64,000 nucleotides of DNA from Caecitellus pseudoparvulus (GCA_965644315.1 CBFFRQ010000068.1:992001-1056000), one strand, 5' to 3'; numbered from the stretch's first letter, positions 20,010 through 30,781 are shown. The notes: generated by a model not told the origin, from the sequence alone. Numbers and translations: made by a program.

Positions 20010-20497
20010 GCCGCTCAGTATACCAGCTTTGCAGCAGCAGGGCGTGCTGTGGGCCGTGTGAGCGTTTCACAAGTAACGCCGCTGCACACTTGCGAGGCAA
20101 CCCCTGTACAAGGCCGTGGAAGCGGCAGCTGATGCAAAGCCGCCCCGTGTGAGAGAAATTACGCTTCCACTCGGTGATCACCAACCATATTTCGCATGGC
20201 GAATTTTGCGCCGCGAGTCCTGGAGCACGGAGTCGGAGCTTGATGGCTCAAGTTTTGAAGTCTCCAAACGCGCTGCCCAGCGCTGCCAGCTCAGGGACTA
20301 TCCTCAAACAAACCTTCAAGTCGCCCATTCGTATAACCACCACTCGCTGCCTCACTTAGTCGGCCCACTTGACCCCCAGGTCTTGACCTTTCAGCTGCCT
20401 GCTCGCCGGCGTGGTGCAGCAGCTCACAGCAGTACCTCTTGGTGCTGCCCTCGAACCCAGCAGCTTGCCTGCGACTGTCGCCAACGCCTCCTTCAAC
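20010..20497. promoter_or_regulatory. Divergent promoter gap (FHA protein / hydroxylase)
   Basis: This 488-bp gap lies between two divergent starts and must contain both promoters. It is slightly more AT-rich than the flanking coding sequence. I see no gene and no motif I can name in it. Confidence 0.4.
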
Positions 20498-22173
20498 ATG
20501 CTTGCACGTGTGGCTCAGGCTGCAAGCCGCAGCGCGTCGGTGGCTGTCCCCATGCAGTGGCATGCCTGCCGTGCCTTGTCCGGAGTACGTGGTGCAGTGC
20601 ACTTGGGCGCTTGCCAGAACTCTTGCCACTGCGAGGCCGCCAGGGCGGAGAGGGCGCGAGCAGTCAGCTGAGGCTGCAGAATGTCTGCGTTGTGGCGCTT
20701 TCTGGTGGGGCACTGCTCTGCACGGGCCTGCTTCACAGGCTCCGGAGCTGGTGCACGCGGCGCGTGGCCGGATGATCACTGGCGAGGACCATCTGCACAC
20801 CATCATGTTCAGCATGAACGACAAGGTGGGCGGGCTCAAGCAAGTTTTGACTGTGTTTGAAGCCCATGGCATCAGCATGACCCACATTGAAAGCAAGCCC
20901 CAGCGGTCCAAGTGCGTGGCCGCAATGGCGCTGGTTGATGGCGTTTGGATGTTACGAAGTGCAAGCGCCTGCCCCCCTCCGTCACAGCCCGACAGTCATG
21001 GATTTCAACGTCTCCTTCGCTGGGGAGACATCCTCGCAGGCAGTGGAGGCCCTGCTGAAGGACCTGCACTCGAGCTGCACGGGGGTGATGGGGCAGGAGC
21101 CCATGACAGTGCCGTGGTTCCCCCGCCACATCTCGGACATCGACCAGTTCAGCACCAAGACGCTGGATGCGGGGGCTGAGCTGGAGTCGGACCACCCAGG
21201 GTTCAACGTGAGTTCTGCTGGAGCGAAAGGCTGTGCAGGGCACCCCACGCCCCGCCCCATGTCCCCTTGCCAGGATAAGGAGTACCGTGACCGCCGCACG
21301 ATGATCGTGGCCAACGCCGCCAAGTACCGCCATGGCGAGAGCATCCCCCGAGTGCAGTACACTGCAGAGGAGACGGCGACGTGGGGCACCGTGTACTCCA
21401 AGCTGCGAGACTACACTGCGAAGTACGCCGTGCCCCAGTACAACGAGATCCTGCCCCTCATGGAGCAGCACTGCGGCTACGCCGAGGACAACATTCCCCA
21501 GCTGCAGGACATCTCTGACTTCCTGGACAGCCGCACGGGCTTCACGTTGCGTCCCGTGGGGGGGCTGCTGTCGGCACGAGACTTCCTGAACGCCCTGGCG
21601 TTCCGCGTCTTCTTCTCAACACAGTACATCCGACACCACTCGGTGCCGCTGTACACGCCTGAGCCCGACATCTGCCACGAGCTCATGGGCCACGCGCCCA
21701 TGTTTGCAGACCCCGACTTTGCGGACTTCTCCCACGAGATCGGCCTAGCTTCCCTGGGGGCCAGTGACGAGGACATCAAGCGCCTTGCGACGTGCTACTG
21801 GTTCTCAGTTGAATTCGGCCTGGCCAAGGGCCCGCCTGGGGATGGCTACCGAGCGTATGGGGCGGGACTGCTGTCCAGTTTCGGCGAGCTGGAGTACTCA
21901 TGTGCGCCGTACCGCCCTGCTGGCGGGCGGGACGTGTTCCCCGAGTACCGTCCGTGGGTGCCTGACGATGCCGCGGTGCAGGAGTACCCCATCACTGACT
22001 ACCAGCCCGTGTACTTCGTGGCAGACGACTTGACACACGCCAAGGAGGAGATGCGCAAGTTCTGTGCCAGCCTCAAACGGTCCTTCCACCCCATGTACCA
22101 CTTCAAGGATAAGCGGGTGACCGTGGACCGAGCAATCAAGCGCGGGGAGTACACCGTCACCATGCAGAAGTAA
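20498..22173 (+). CDS. PAH: Aromatic amino acid (phenylalanine) 4-hydroxylase with ACT domain
   Basis: Iron- and pterin-dependent hydroxylase, most likely phenylalanine to tyrosine. Exons 20498-20584, 20739-20911, 20988-21207 and 21274-22173 give 459 residues. An Arg/Ala/Ser-rich leader without acidic residues (MLARVAQAASRSASVAVP) suggests mitochondrial or plastid import. Next is a regulatory ACT domain (HTIMFSMNDKVGGLKQVL, HIESKPQRS), then the catalytic core beginning VPWFPRHISDID. Iron ligands are H295 and H300 in HELMGHAP and E340 in YWFSVEFGL, with the family's 5- and 40-residue spacing. The intron 21208-21273 (66 nt) contains no stop, so an ORF caller reads through it; removing it restores DHPGFNDKEYRDRR. 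Its 3' end is 40 bp from the convergent transporter gene. Tryptophan or tyrosine hydroxylase activity cannot be excluded from sequence alone. Confidence 0.95.
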
Positions 22174-22213
22174 TGCACTGCCCTTGGTGCCCGTGCACAC
22201 ACTTGGCGTGGAG

Positions 22214-23593
22214 TCACTCTCGCTTCTCCTTCTCCTGGCCGGCGGGTTTGGGTGCGGGCTTGTCACTTTGGGCTGCTAGGGAATACAGCGCTGATGCAGC
22301 AAACACGAGGCCAGCGCCGAACCAGTGGTAAGGGGAGAACGTGTTGCCAAAGAGGCGGACGGAGATGAAGAGGGACACCACTTTGCGCACCGTCATGATG
22401 AGGGTGGAGGTGAGGGGGTCGGACCAAGCCAGCAGGGTGTACACGCCCTGCACGCACACCCACTGAGACAGCACGTTCACAGCCGCGAAGAGCCACATGA
22501 TGGGCACGTCCCCAGCGGCAGCGGGCAAGGCTTGCCACAGCCACTCCACAGACACCGGCGGCGCGCCACGTGCCCAGGTCACGGTGGCGAGCACTTCCCG
22601 ACAAGGCGGTGAGGCGCTCCACACCTGTGCCTCCTGCGTCAGGGCCCCAGACATGGTGGCCAGGAGCACCACCAGCGGCAGTGTGTGCAAGTAGAAGATG
22701 CCCTCCTGGGGTGCCTTGCCGTACCGCCGCACCGTCAGGCCTTGCACGTTCCCCAGCACTGCGTTCAGGGTAACGGTGGTAGCCAGCAGCAGCAGCCCGG
22801 CACACCACGTGGCGGTGTACGGGTTCGTCGTCAAGGCGACGTGCATGTCCTGCCCCGCTGTCACCACTGCACCCCAGTCACCCCCTGTCGCCCCTGCCCA
22901 GGCGGCTGCCAGCTGGTCCCCACAGCAAGCGCTGCCTGGGCCATGCGATGCGGCGGCTGCAGCGGTGTCCCCCACTGCCGCCTCTGCGAGCGTGCAGATG
23001 GAAGCGCCCAGGGCGACGCCAAACACGGCCAGTCCCTGTGACAGGGAGTACTTGCGGCCGAACAGCAGCGCCCCGACGAGGAACGAAGCCAGCAGCCCGC
23101 CTGTGCGGAAGACCATGTGCGTGGGCTGGGAAATGTTGAAGGCGAAGGCGAGGTTGTTGGCGTACGACATGGTGCCGGACATGAGTGCCAAGCCAAGGTA
23201 CACCCAGTGTGGCACTTGTGGCGCCAGCAGCGCATTGCTCTGTGGACGTGGAGTGGCGTGTGGGGGGGGTGCACCTGTGCGAGGTGGCAGGCTCGGCCAC
23301 CGTGCCAAACGCACAGCAACCACACTGGGCAGAGCAGAGCCAGCGATGAAGAGGAACTGGAGAGTTGTGACAAGAGGTCCACTAGTCTTGCTTGCCCATG
23401 GGTTCAGGTCCTCCCTGGGCAGTGGGGCCAGAGCAGCACGTGACGTGCGTGTCGGGGTGGCGCTCGCACAGACGCATCGGTGTACGGACTTGATGAGCAG
23501 CTCCAGGGCGACGTTATTGATGCAGCATCCAATGAAGGTGAGGAGAGCCCCGAAGGCGACCTTCATGAGCGCCTCAGACTTCCCCGCCATCAT
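22214..23593 (-). CDS. SLC35B4-type nucleotide-sugar transporter
   Basis: Golgi/ER antiporter family that exchanges UDP-xylose or UDP-GlcNAc for UMP. Exons 23486-23593, 23315-23386 and 22214-23239 give 401 residues with about ten membrane helices. Both introns (99 and 75 nt) are multiples of three without stops, so the gene appears as one longer ORF; removing them gives LELLIKSTSGPLVTTLQFLF and SALPSVVASNALLAPQVPHW, which match the family's first helices. Other signatures are SYANNLAFAFNISQPTHMVF, RTGGLLASFLVGALLFGRKY and TSTLIMTVRKVVSLFISVRL. The C-terminus is Lys-rich (KPAGQEKEKRE), suggestive of ER retrieval. The first intron ends in AAG, a less common acceptor, so its exact edge is uncertain. 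Substrate is inference. Confidence 0.88.
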   Translation of the reverse strand: MMAGKSEALMKVAFGALLTFIGCCINNVALELLIKSVHRCVCASATPTRTSRAALAPLPREDLNPWASKTSGPLVTTLQFLFIAGSALPSVVAVRLARWPSLPPRTGAPPPHATPRPQSNALLAPQVPHWVYLGLALMSGTMSYANNLAFAFNISQPTHMVFRTGGLLASFLVGALLFGRKYSLSQGLAVFGVALGASICTLAEAAVGDTAAAAASHGPGSACCGDQLAAAWAGATGGDWGAVVTAGQDMHVALTTNPYTATWCAGLLLLATTVTLNAVLGNVQGLTVRRYGKAPQEGIFYLHTLPLVVLLATMSGALTQEAQVWSASPPCREVLATVTWARGAPPVSVEWLWQALPAAAGDVPIMWLFAAVNVLSQWVCVQGVYTLLAWSDPLTSTLIMTVRKVVSLFISVRLFGNTFSPYHWFGAGLVFAASALYSLAAQSDKPAPKPAGQEKEKRE

Positions 23594-23880
23594 ACACCGT
23601 GTGGGGGAGGAGAGGAAGCGAGGCTGGGCGGCTGCAATTTCCGCTCGCGAGGGCGCCTTGCTTGCAGCGCCGACGCCGCGATGCACTGCGCTTGGCAAAC
23701 TCCAGCTGTCCAGCGTGGCGAGTGAAGTGTTCACGTTGCTTTTGTGGCGGTGAATATTGGTCGTCCTGCGATCTGCCGCGCGCAGGGCGACGCCACCTTG
23801 TAGCAGCTTCAGCCAGGCTGCGTGTCCACGCGAGTGTGTGTGCGAGTTGGAACCTCGACTCAAGGCAGCGGCCGGGGTGC
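23594..23880. promoter_or_regulatory. Divergent promoter gap (transporter / FKBP)
   Basis: The 287 bp between the two divergent ATGs should hold both promoters. No other feature is visible. Confidence 0.35.
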
Positions 23881-25596
23881 ATGGCAGGTCAAGTGCCTCC
23901 CCCACCCACTGAGTCTAGTACAGAATGCAATCCCTGGGAGGTGGACTGGCTTGATGCGCTGGATATTTCCCCAGAGGCAGACGGCAGCGTCTTGAAGCTG
24001 GTGCGTGTGTGAAACGCCGACGAAACTCGACAACCCTTCCAGCAAGTCAGCGAGCCACTGACACCGACACTCATCTCCTTACCAGGTTATCAGCCCGGGA
24101 GAGGTTCATGCTTTGGGGGGTGTGCCCGTGCACGGGTGTCGATGCGACGGTGAGTCCTGTTGGGGCATGCTACCCCTCGCTCAAGCCGCAAGCCAAGCGC
24201 AAAGTTGCTTCTTCACAGTGCATGTGACAGGCTGGCTGGCTGACTCCCACGTGATGTTCATGACGACGTATGTGATGCTGACTCGACGCCCTGTCCGCCA
24301 GGCGCCGGGACAGCCTCCCTGCCTTCGCCGTGCACAGCCGGGACAAGTGGCGTGGCAGCCTCGTGGGCGGCGCTGATGAGCCGCTCAGTGTCCACCTGCA
24401 CGAAGGTGGGAAGCCACGGCGCCCACCCAACCCATGCAACCTTGCAGGCACCCCCCCTTTCCTCCGTGTTCTGCTTCGCAGACTCCCAGCTGCCCCCCTG
24501 CCTGCACACTGCCTGTGCGAGCATGAGCCTGGGAGAGGTGGCGTGGCTGTACACGTCACCAGAGCAGGGATACGGCGCAAGTGGGGATGGTGGGCGTGTT
24601 CCACCGCATGCCGCCCTGTACTGGCACCTGCAGCTGGTGGGCTTTTCTGCGCCACAGCCCCCCCTGCCCGACCCCGCCCAGGTCAAGGCGCAGGCTGCAG
24701 AGGCGGAGGCCGCAGAGGCTGAGGCGTGGGCGCGCAACCCGCCCCCCTCATGGGACAGTCGGCTGGCCTCTGCTGCAGCCTGCCGGGCGGAGGGCAATGC
24801 CCTCTTCAAGGCCGGCGCTTGGGCCGAGGCGGGCAAGGCGTACGGTCGTGGCATGGTGCACTTGTTCCTGTCCACAGACGAAGCGAAGTTCGGTGGCGTG
24901 GTGGAGAGCACCTTGCGCGAGGTGTCTCGCGCGAAGGCCCTCTTGCACCTCAACCGCAGCGCCGCCTGCCTGCGCCAGGGCAAGTGCACAGAGGCGGAGT
25001 GGGACGCCAACGAGGCGGTGAAGCACTGTGCCGTCAGCGTGGGCGCCCTGCACGCCACCAGGGAGGCGGCAGAGGCGGCGGCAGCGCATGGGGGGGGGGC
25101 ACGCACGGACCCTTTGTGGGACACGGCCCGCAAGGCGCTGTACAGGCGCGGCTGTGCTCGCCTGGCCGCTGTGCGGCGGGGCCTGGACACGGCCCTACGT
25201 ACCCTGGACCTGTCCGGCGCCCTGGACCGGGTCCGGGCGGCCAAGGTGGACATGGAGGCTGCCGTGGGCGTGAGGGACTTTGGCGTGGTGGAGGGGCCGG
25301 GAGACCGCGGCGGGGCGTCTCTGGCGCCGCCCCCGTGCGGTGTGGACCGCCTGGTCTTCACGCCGCGGCATCCTGGGCGCAGCGTGCCGCAAGGCAGCGT
25401 GGCTGAGGCACTAGAGCGCGCACAGGCAACAGAGGTGCGTGTGCGCGTGGCGATGGAGGAGGAGGCCCGGGCTACGGCAAGCTTGTTCCGAGGCATTTTT
25501 CGAGCTCCCGACCCGCGCCCAGCGGAGGCGGAGGCGGCGGAGGAGGGTGGTGGTGACAGTGACAGCAGTGAGGGCGTGCCAGAGCTGGGTGATTGA
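23881..25596 (+). CDS. FKBP-TPR protein with degenerate isomerase site
   Basis: Five exons (23881-24000, 24086-24149, 24219-24267, 24338-24405, 24482-25596) with introns of 69-85 nt close in phase to 471 residues. Residues from about 35 to 155 follow the FKBP fold: DGSVLKLVISPGE, VHVTGWLADS, RDKWRGSLVGG, then MSLGEVAWLYTSPEQGYG and VPPHAALYWHLQLVGF. Catalytic-pocket positions are lost: the Tyr of VHYTG is Val, the FD pair reads FM, and the central Trp region is replaced. A three-helix-pair TPR follows (SAAACRAEGNALFKAGAWAE, RAKALLHLNRSAACLRQGK). The layout matches AIP/FKBP-type Hsp90 co-chaperones with inactive FKBP domains. The C-terminal third is Arg/Glu/Ala-rich and unrecognised. Confidence 0.82.
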
Positions 25597-25643
25597 CACT
25601 GTGCTAAATTGTGACCAGGGGCAGGAAATGGGCACTCGCACGC

Positions 25644-26609
25644 TTATGCCTCGGTCTTCTCGCCCTCCGCAGCGGCGTCGAAATCCACCTCCAGGTCCTC
25701 GTCGTCACCCTCGCCGGCCTCGGCGGCGGCGGGCGCAGCGGCCATGCTGGCCATCTTCTGCAGGTACTGGAAGCTCTCAGGGCCCATCTGGGACAGGATG
25801 CTGGGCAGCAGCTCCTGGATGGCTGCGCAGGGGCAGGGGAGGGCGAGCGTGCAGCGTCAGCAAAGCAGCGTTTCGAGGAGCGCCCTCCTCATATTCCGCT
25901 CGCAACCCCACGCACACTTGGTCTGGGGGGTGCCAGTCACGACGTAGGTGTTGGCGGGGAAAGCAGCCTGGACTGTGACGCGAGAGGGCAGGGGGCAGGG
26001 GCATGAGGGAGGCTGACAGGCCAGGCGAATGGGCCGGCGCCGAGCGCGAGGCTGTGCGGGCCAGCGTTCTGCGCAGGCAGGGTGGCAGGCGGCGCCACTC
26101 ACCCTTGGGGCGCTGGAAGTGCATGATGTTGCCATCAGCCTGGAAGAAGTTGGCCTGCACAGGGGGGGGGCACACCACCAGCCGTGCAATGAGAGCCGCA
26201 GGGTGCGCAGGCAGAACCGAAGGTGCCGGGGCTGCTGGTGGGCGGGGCACTGCACTTGTGTCCCGCCGCCGCTGCACGCACCTCCTCGATGCCGGGGATG
26301 TTGTTGGTGTTCAGGCGCTTCAGGGTAGTCTGCAGGCGCTTGTCGTCGGAGCCGGCAGCCTTGGGCGCGGCCTTGCGCACACGGCGCTGTCCGCCAGTGC
26401 GTGCCTGCGCAGTGTCAGCAGAGGCGTGAACTGTGCGGGCCAGCCCGCCGGCACACGCGCCCACGCAGCGCACGCACGGCACCACCCTTGGCCATGAGCT
26501 TGGCGCTGCAAAGGGACAATGGGTGAGTTGAGGGTGCAGGGTTCGTTGGCCGCCTCGGCAGCGGTGGCGGGACGGCTTACCGAGCAGCGGCGACCTTGGC
26601 GTCAGGCAT
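25644..26609 (-). CDS. BTF3: Nascent polypeptide-associated complex subunit beta (BTF3)
   Basis: Ribosome-bound chaperone subunit that pairs with NAC alpha at the exit tunnel. Six small exons (26581-26609, 26478-26505, 26282-26404, 26103-26154, 25916-25972, 25644-25822) close in phase to 155 residues, the normal family length. The ribosome-binding basic segment is TGGQRRVRKAAPK; the NAC domain contains LKRLNTNNIPGIEEANFF, GNIMHFQRPKVQAAFPANTY and VVTGTPQTKS, and the tail SILSQMGPESFQYLQKM is followed by the usual acidic C-terminus. This is the most intron-dense gene for its size in the window; introns 3 and 4 (127-130 nt) are longer than most here and intron 3 carries a ten-G run. Convergent with the FKBP gene, 47 bp between stops. 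Confidence 0.96.
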
Positions 26610-26758
26610 GGCTGGTGTTGGGTTGTTGTGTGGGGTTCACAGGAACAAGCTGGGCGAAGCAGCGGCAAGCAATGCAAGCGAGCTCAAGGCAGCTGGCGTG
26701 CGTGAAGTTTGCAGTGTTGGCGGAAAGTGCCCAAACGCTGCATTTCCAATTGCCCGCC

Positions 26759-27950
26759 TCACGTGCCGGTGTGGCCAGGTTGCTTGGGGGCCATGAGAGC
26801 CGCACCTGCTTCCAGGCTGCGTGCAAACTCCTCCTCTGTGAACGTCAGCAGCCGTGCAGCCTCCATCTACGATCAGGCAGGGTGGTGTTGTCAGCGGGTG
26901 AGCCTGCGCAGCACGCATGCGGGGCACTCTCACATGCACTTTCTGGCGTTTCAGCACGTCGATCAGCTTCAGCGCCTTCTTGAACGCGTCCGCCAACTCG
27001 CCCTTCTGGCGGCTCAGGCGCCTGTTCGAAGCCTTGAGGCGTGAGACAGTCTCCTGGCTGGCGCTGTCACTCTGTGCAGAAAGGGGCCAGCGCGGGATGT
27101 CCTGCTGCGAGTGCGCAGCGCCCAACGCAGCACGCACGCTCTGCACGCCGCGCTGTGCCGCAGCCAAGCGCTCCTTCAGCGCGTCCCGCTCTGCCTCCAC
27201 GCGCTGCAGGCGCACATCAGATGCGGAGGAGTCCCCCGCCGCCGCCTTGGCCGCCTTTTTCGCTGCTGCCGTCTCCTGTCGCAACGCAGCCACCTCTCCC
27301 TCCAAACTCCGCACAGAAGCCTTGTGCGCCGAGGCTGCTGCCGTGGCCTTGTCTGCCTGCACAGACGCCGCAGCGAGCTGTTTGCGCAGCTTCTTTACTT
27401 CGATTCCATGACCTGCCACGAGGCTTTCGGCACTCTGCGCCCTCGCTGCCATGTCTACGCCGTACTGCCGCAGCGCCTTGGCGTCTGCAGCGGCAATGCG
27501 CAGCTGGGACTGTAGCCACTTCACTTGAGCTTGCAGCGGCAGCGCATCATTCACATCTGCTTGGAAGTGGATGGCGGGGGGAGCTGCGATGGCCAGGGGA
27601 GGCGTGGCGCTGGCAGCGCTGGTCGGCCGGCGGCTGCTTCGGCTGCTGCTCTGCTTGCGTCGGCCCGAGGCACCGCCGCGCACGGGAAGCTTCGAGCCAC
27701 TCGAGGGGACGCGAGGCGCCGCCGTGGTCTCATCCATGGTCGCATGCGCTGCACGCGCTGAGGGTGACAGGGGGGACGCGGGGACTGGCGCTGGACGCTG
27801 AGCGCGAGGCGGGGTGCGCGGAGAGCCACTGTCTGCCGTTGACTGCGCCGACTGCGCCGCAAGCAGGGAGGACGTGGCGGCATCCAATTCTGCATCCATG
27901 GCGAGGAGCTCGCGCTCTCTCGCGTCCAGCTCGCCTGCCGCGTGCGCCAT
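26759..27950 (-). CDS. TEX9: TEX9-like coiled-coil protein
   Basis: Mostly coiled-coil protein with a C-terminal block typical of TEX9: DAFKKALKLIDVLKRQK joined over an intron to MEAARLLTFTEEEFARSLEA. The N-terminus, RERELLAMDAELDAATSSL, also resembles the family. Exons 27138-27950, 26940-27071 and 26759-26866 give 350 residues; the first intron (27072-27137, 66 nt, GTGCGT...GCACAG) is stop-free and in frame, so it is inferred from its splice consensus. The second (26867-26939) is certain because it restores the conserved end. TEX9 is known in animals as a testis/ciliary-satellite protein, and its occurrence in a flagellate fits that. The start is the first in-frame ATG. Confidence 0.75.
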
Positions 27951-28149
27951 GTCTGGCAGACTGGTGCAGCCTGGCGCCCGTGGACTTTGCCGTTTCACGT
28001 TGAAACGCCGATGCGCAAGGCTGGCTGCTGGTCCGTGTTGCAGGGGCCGAGATAGGTGGTGTGGGTGCAGACTGTGCTTCCTTCTCAGTCCTGTCGCTTG
28101 AGGGGTTCCTTCGGGTTATGACGCTCACTGCATTCATGCCCTGGCATGC

Positions 28150-29773
28150 TCACATGCCGAAGGGGTCAAAGTGCTGAGGTGCTGGAGCCGGCGCAGGGGA
28201 CGGCGCCCCGCTGCTCAGACCAGAGAAAAAGTCATCCTCGTCTGCAGGTGCTGGGGCGGGGGCTGGCGATGGCCCAGCAGCAAAGGGGTCGAAAGGCTGC
28301 AGGGCAGGTGCCGGCGCCGGCGCGGGGGCTGGTGCGTCATGGTGCAGATCTGCGAAAACGTCCTGGGTGCCGCCCACTGCCTTGGCAGGCGCGTGAGGAC
28401 TGGCCACCTCTTTGGGAGCAGGCGCGGGGGCCATGCCAAAGGGATCGTCGGCGCCAGTCCCGCTGCCAGAGGTGCCCGCTGCGTCGCCGAAGGGGTCAAA
28501 GCTGCCGCCGCCGCCCTGCGCTGGCGCTGACGGTGCAGGGGCGCCGAACGGGTCGAAGGCAGCGGCAGAGGCGGGAGGTGCTGAGGGCCTGGGGCTCGCC
28601 TTCGGAGTGGTGCCGGAGCTGCGCGGGCTGCCCACCCCCAACCCGCCTTTGCGCCGTACCCGGGTGGAGGAGGCGGCCTTGGATGCCGCCGCCCCCCGCT
28701 TGGACGTGGCGGGGGACGAGGCGACGCCCCCTGCCAGGCCAACATCGGGGGCAGACGCGCCTTCGAAAGGGGACACCTCTGCACCAGCGCCACCCTGACC
28801 ACTGCCGCCAGCTGTCGCAGCTGCGCCGGCCTTGAGTCCAGCCTGCAGAGTGGAGATGGCGTCGTCATACCCCTTGGACACGGCCAGCTGCATGTCCTTG
28901 AACCAGCCTTGCTCCCACTGCATGAGGCGCATGGTGAGCGTGTCCATGCGCGTGCGGCACTCTTCCTCCATCTTGGTGATGGCGGCGATGAGCCCCTCCC
29001 GTTTCGCAGAAAACTCCACCTGCGCGTTGTGCAGCTTGTCCTGGTTGCGCAGCAGCTTCTCGCGGAAGGCGGCACTGGGGGGCTTGCCCGTCGCCATGCT
29101 CGTGCGCTCCTTGCTCTGCAAGTCCGCCACCTTGTCCTTGTAGTGGTCCAGCGCCACACGTTTGTCCTCCCTGCGAGGCAGCGCAGCGCTGAGGTACTGC
29201 GGCGCAGGCAGCGGCGCGTGCCCAGCGCGCCACGCACCATTCGGCGTGCAGGCTGTTGAGCGTCTCGAAGTGGTCCACCCAGTCCTTGACGTAGTCCACA
29301 ATCAGCGCGTCGAACTTGGCGCTGTACTTGGCGGGGCACTCCTCGTCCGTCCACCGATGCACGCGGTCCATGGCCATGTAGGCCTGAGCGCTCTTGCTGG
29401 TCACCTGCATGGTGGACGAGCCCTGCATGATCAAGCTCACCACCCCTGCGTTGGCAGACACTGCCGCTGACGTCATGCTCTCCTTCATCGCCGGCAGCTT
29501 CTTCGCCAACTCCTTCACGTCGGTGTACCGAGCCACGAGGCGCTGAATGGCTGCAGGGTGAAATGGCCGACGTCATGATCAGCTCGCTCTCCGCAGCGCA
29601 AGGCAGATTGGCCGCTTGCTCACCAGCATCCACTTCCGCATCTTGACTCGCCTTGGACATGCCAATGGTCTCCCAAAACTGTGCCGTGCACGAAAAGGCC
29701 GTTTCAGCAGGGTTTCGAAGCACTGTCCGCAGCGCCAGCACACCTTTCGCGCAGCCACTGTGCTTGAACTCAT
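28150..29773 (-). CDS. BAR-domain endocytic protein with five DPF motifs
   Basis: Exons 29744-29773, 29624-29678, 29238-29550 and 28150-29170 close in phase to 472 residues. Residues 1-250 form a BAR domain: AARKFWETIGMSKASQDAEV at the amphipathic N-terminus, then IQRLVARYTDVKELAKKLP, WVDHFETLNSLHAEWEDKRV and MRLMQWEQGWFKDMQLAVSK. BAR dimers bind and bend membranes. The C-terminal 130 residues are disordered and hold five DPF tripeptides (FDPFGAP, FDPFGDA, DDPFGMA, FDPFAAG, FDPFGM at the very end) spaced by Ala/Pro-rich linkers. DPF binds the appendage of the AP-2 clathrin adaptor, so a clathrin-endocytosis role is likely. No SH3 domain is present, unlike amphiphysin. Confidence 0.88.
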
Positions 29774-30781
29774 GGCGAAATCAAGGAGGGAAGATAAATA
29801 TGAAGTTACTTTTCAGGTCAAGGCGCCACAGCCAAGGCCACAGGGACGAAGCCGGCGCTGCGGAAAGAGCTGACGAGAGTTGCCTCGGCGTGGTGCTCCA
29901 AGGAACCCGAGCACACTGCCCCTGCCGCGAAAGACACAGCCAGCTACTGAGGAATGAACAAGTCGTCGGATACGGGTGATGACATTGAAATGTGTCACTT
30001 CTCACTCTGAGACTCTGTAGCACCCCAGCCACGCTAGAAGTGAGCCTCATCCATCCTGGCCTGCACAACTTGCAGAGGCAGGCGCCTCACGGGGCACTGC
30101 AGTCACGTGTCAGCGCAATCTTGTGGTGCAGTGTCTCCACTCCAGCAGGCTGGTGTGGCGATTGGGGCCCGCCCATGCCTCGTTCACTTTCCTCGGAAGT
30201 CTCCTTGGCTGCTGACCGGACCCACTCCGCTCCGACGCCGCGTTCGCCATCGACCAGTCGGCTGCCAGGCAGTCATGTTCAAACTACTGCATGTCTGGCC
30301 AGGATGTTACTGAGGAGATCTCTGCGTGTGCTGAGCAGGCTACGGGCTTGGTCAAACTGACATGCCAATGGAGGAGCAACGGCTCCACCGACCCACTCAC
30401 GTGCTGAGAGGTAGCGAAGCAGACGGGCGGGCCCCGCTGCTGCAGTGGCTACACGCGAGTCAGGGCAGGGGCGTTGTGCGCTGCGCGAACCACAGTCTGG
30501 CGCTGGCGGACGACACTGAAGCAGTTTCTGGCCGCTCGAGCGACAAGGTGCAGGCTTCAGCAGTTGAACTACCACAATGGACACAAAACTCCGAACCCGC
30601 TCTGAACGCTGCCGCACGCATCTCTTGCTTCTTTCATGCTCAGCTACAAACTGAAGCCCTTGTCGCCCAGTGTCTGCCATAGGCTGCTTGGCTTAGCTGC
30701 TTGCGGTAATTGCTCGAACAGAAGTGGGCAGTAGGTCGCTCAGGGCCAGTGGGAACTTTGCGTCACCCAAAGAACAAGTAA
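29774..30781. other. Long divergent intergenic region
   Basis: At 1,008 bp this is the largest unexplained gap outside the ankyrin-gene insertion and the unresolved 1884-3239 stretch. It separates the divergent BAR and ankyrin genes. Short open frames on both strands (for example 30279-30680 minus) lack any recognisable motif or splice partner. I see no tRNA, repeat or mobile-element signature. It presumably holds both promoters. Confidence 0.4.

Noticed and set aside
22214-23905. The transporter as a single 563-residue ORF from 23905
   Set aside because: The first 104 codons precede a good ATG, and two stop-free segments with splice consensus interrupt conserved helices. The spliced 401-residue model fits the family far better.
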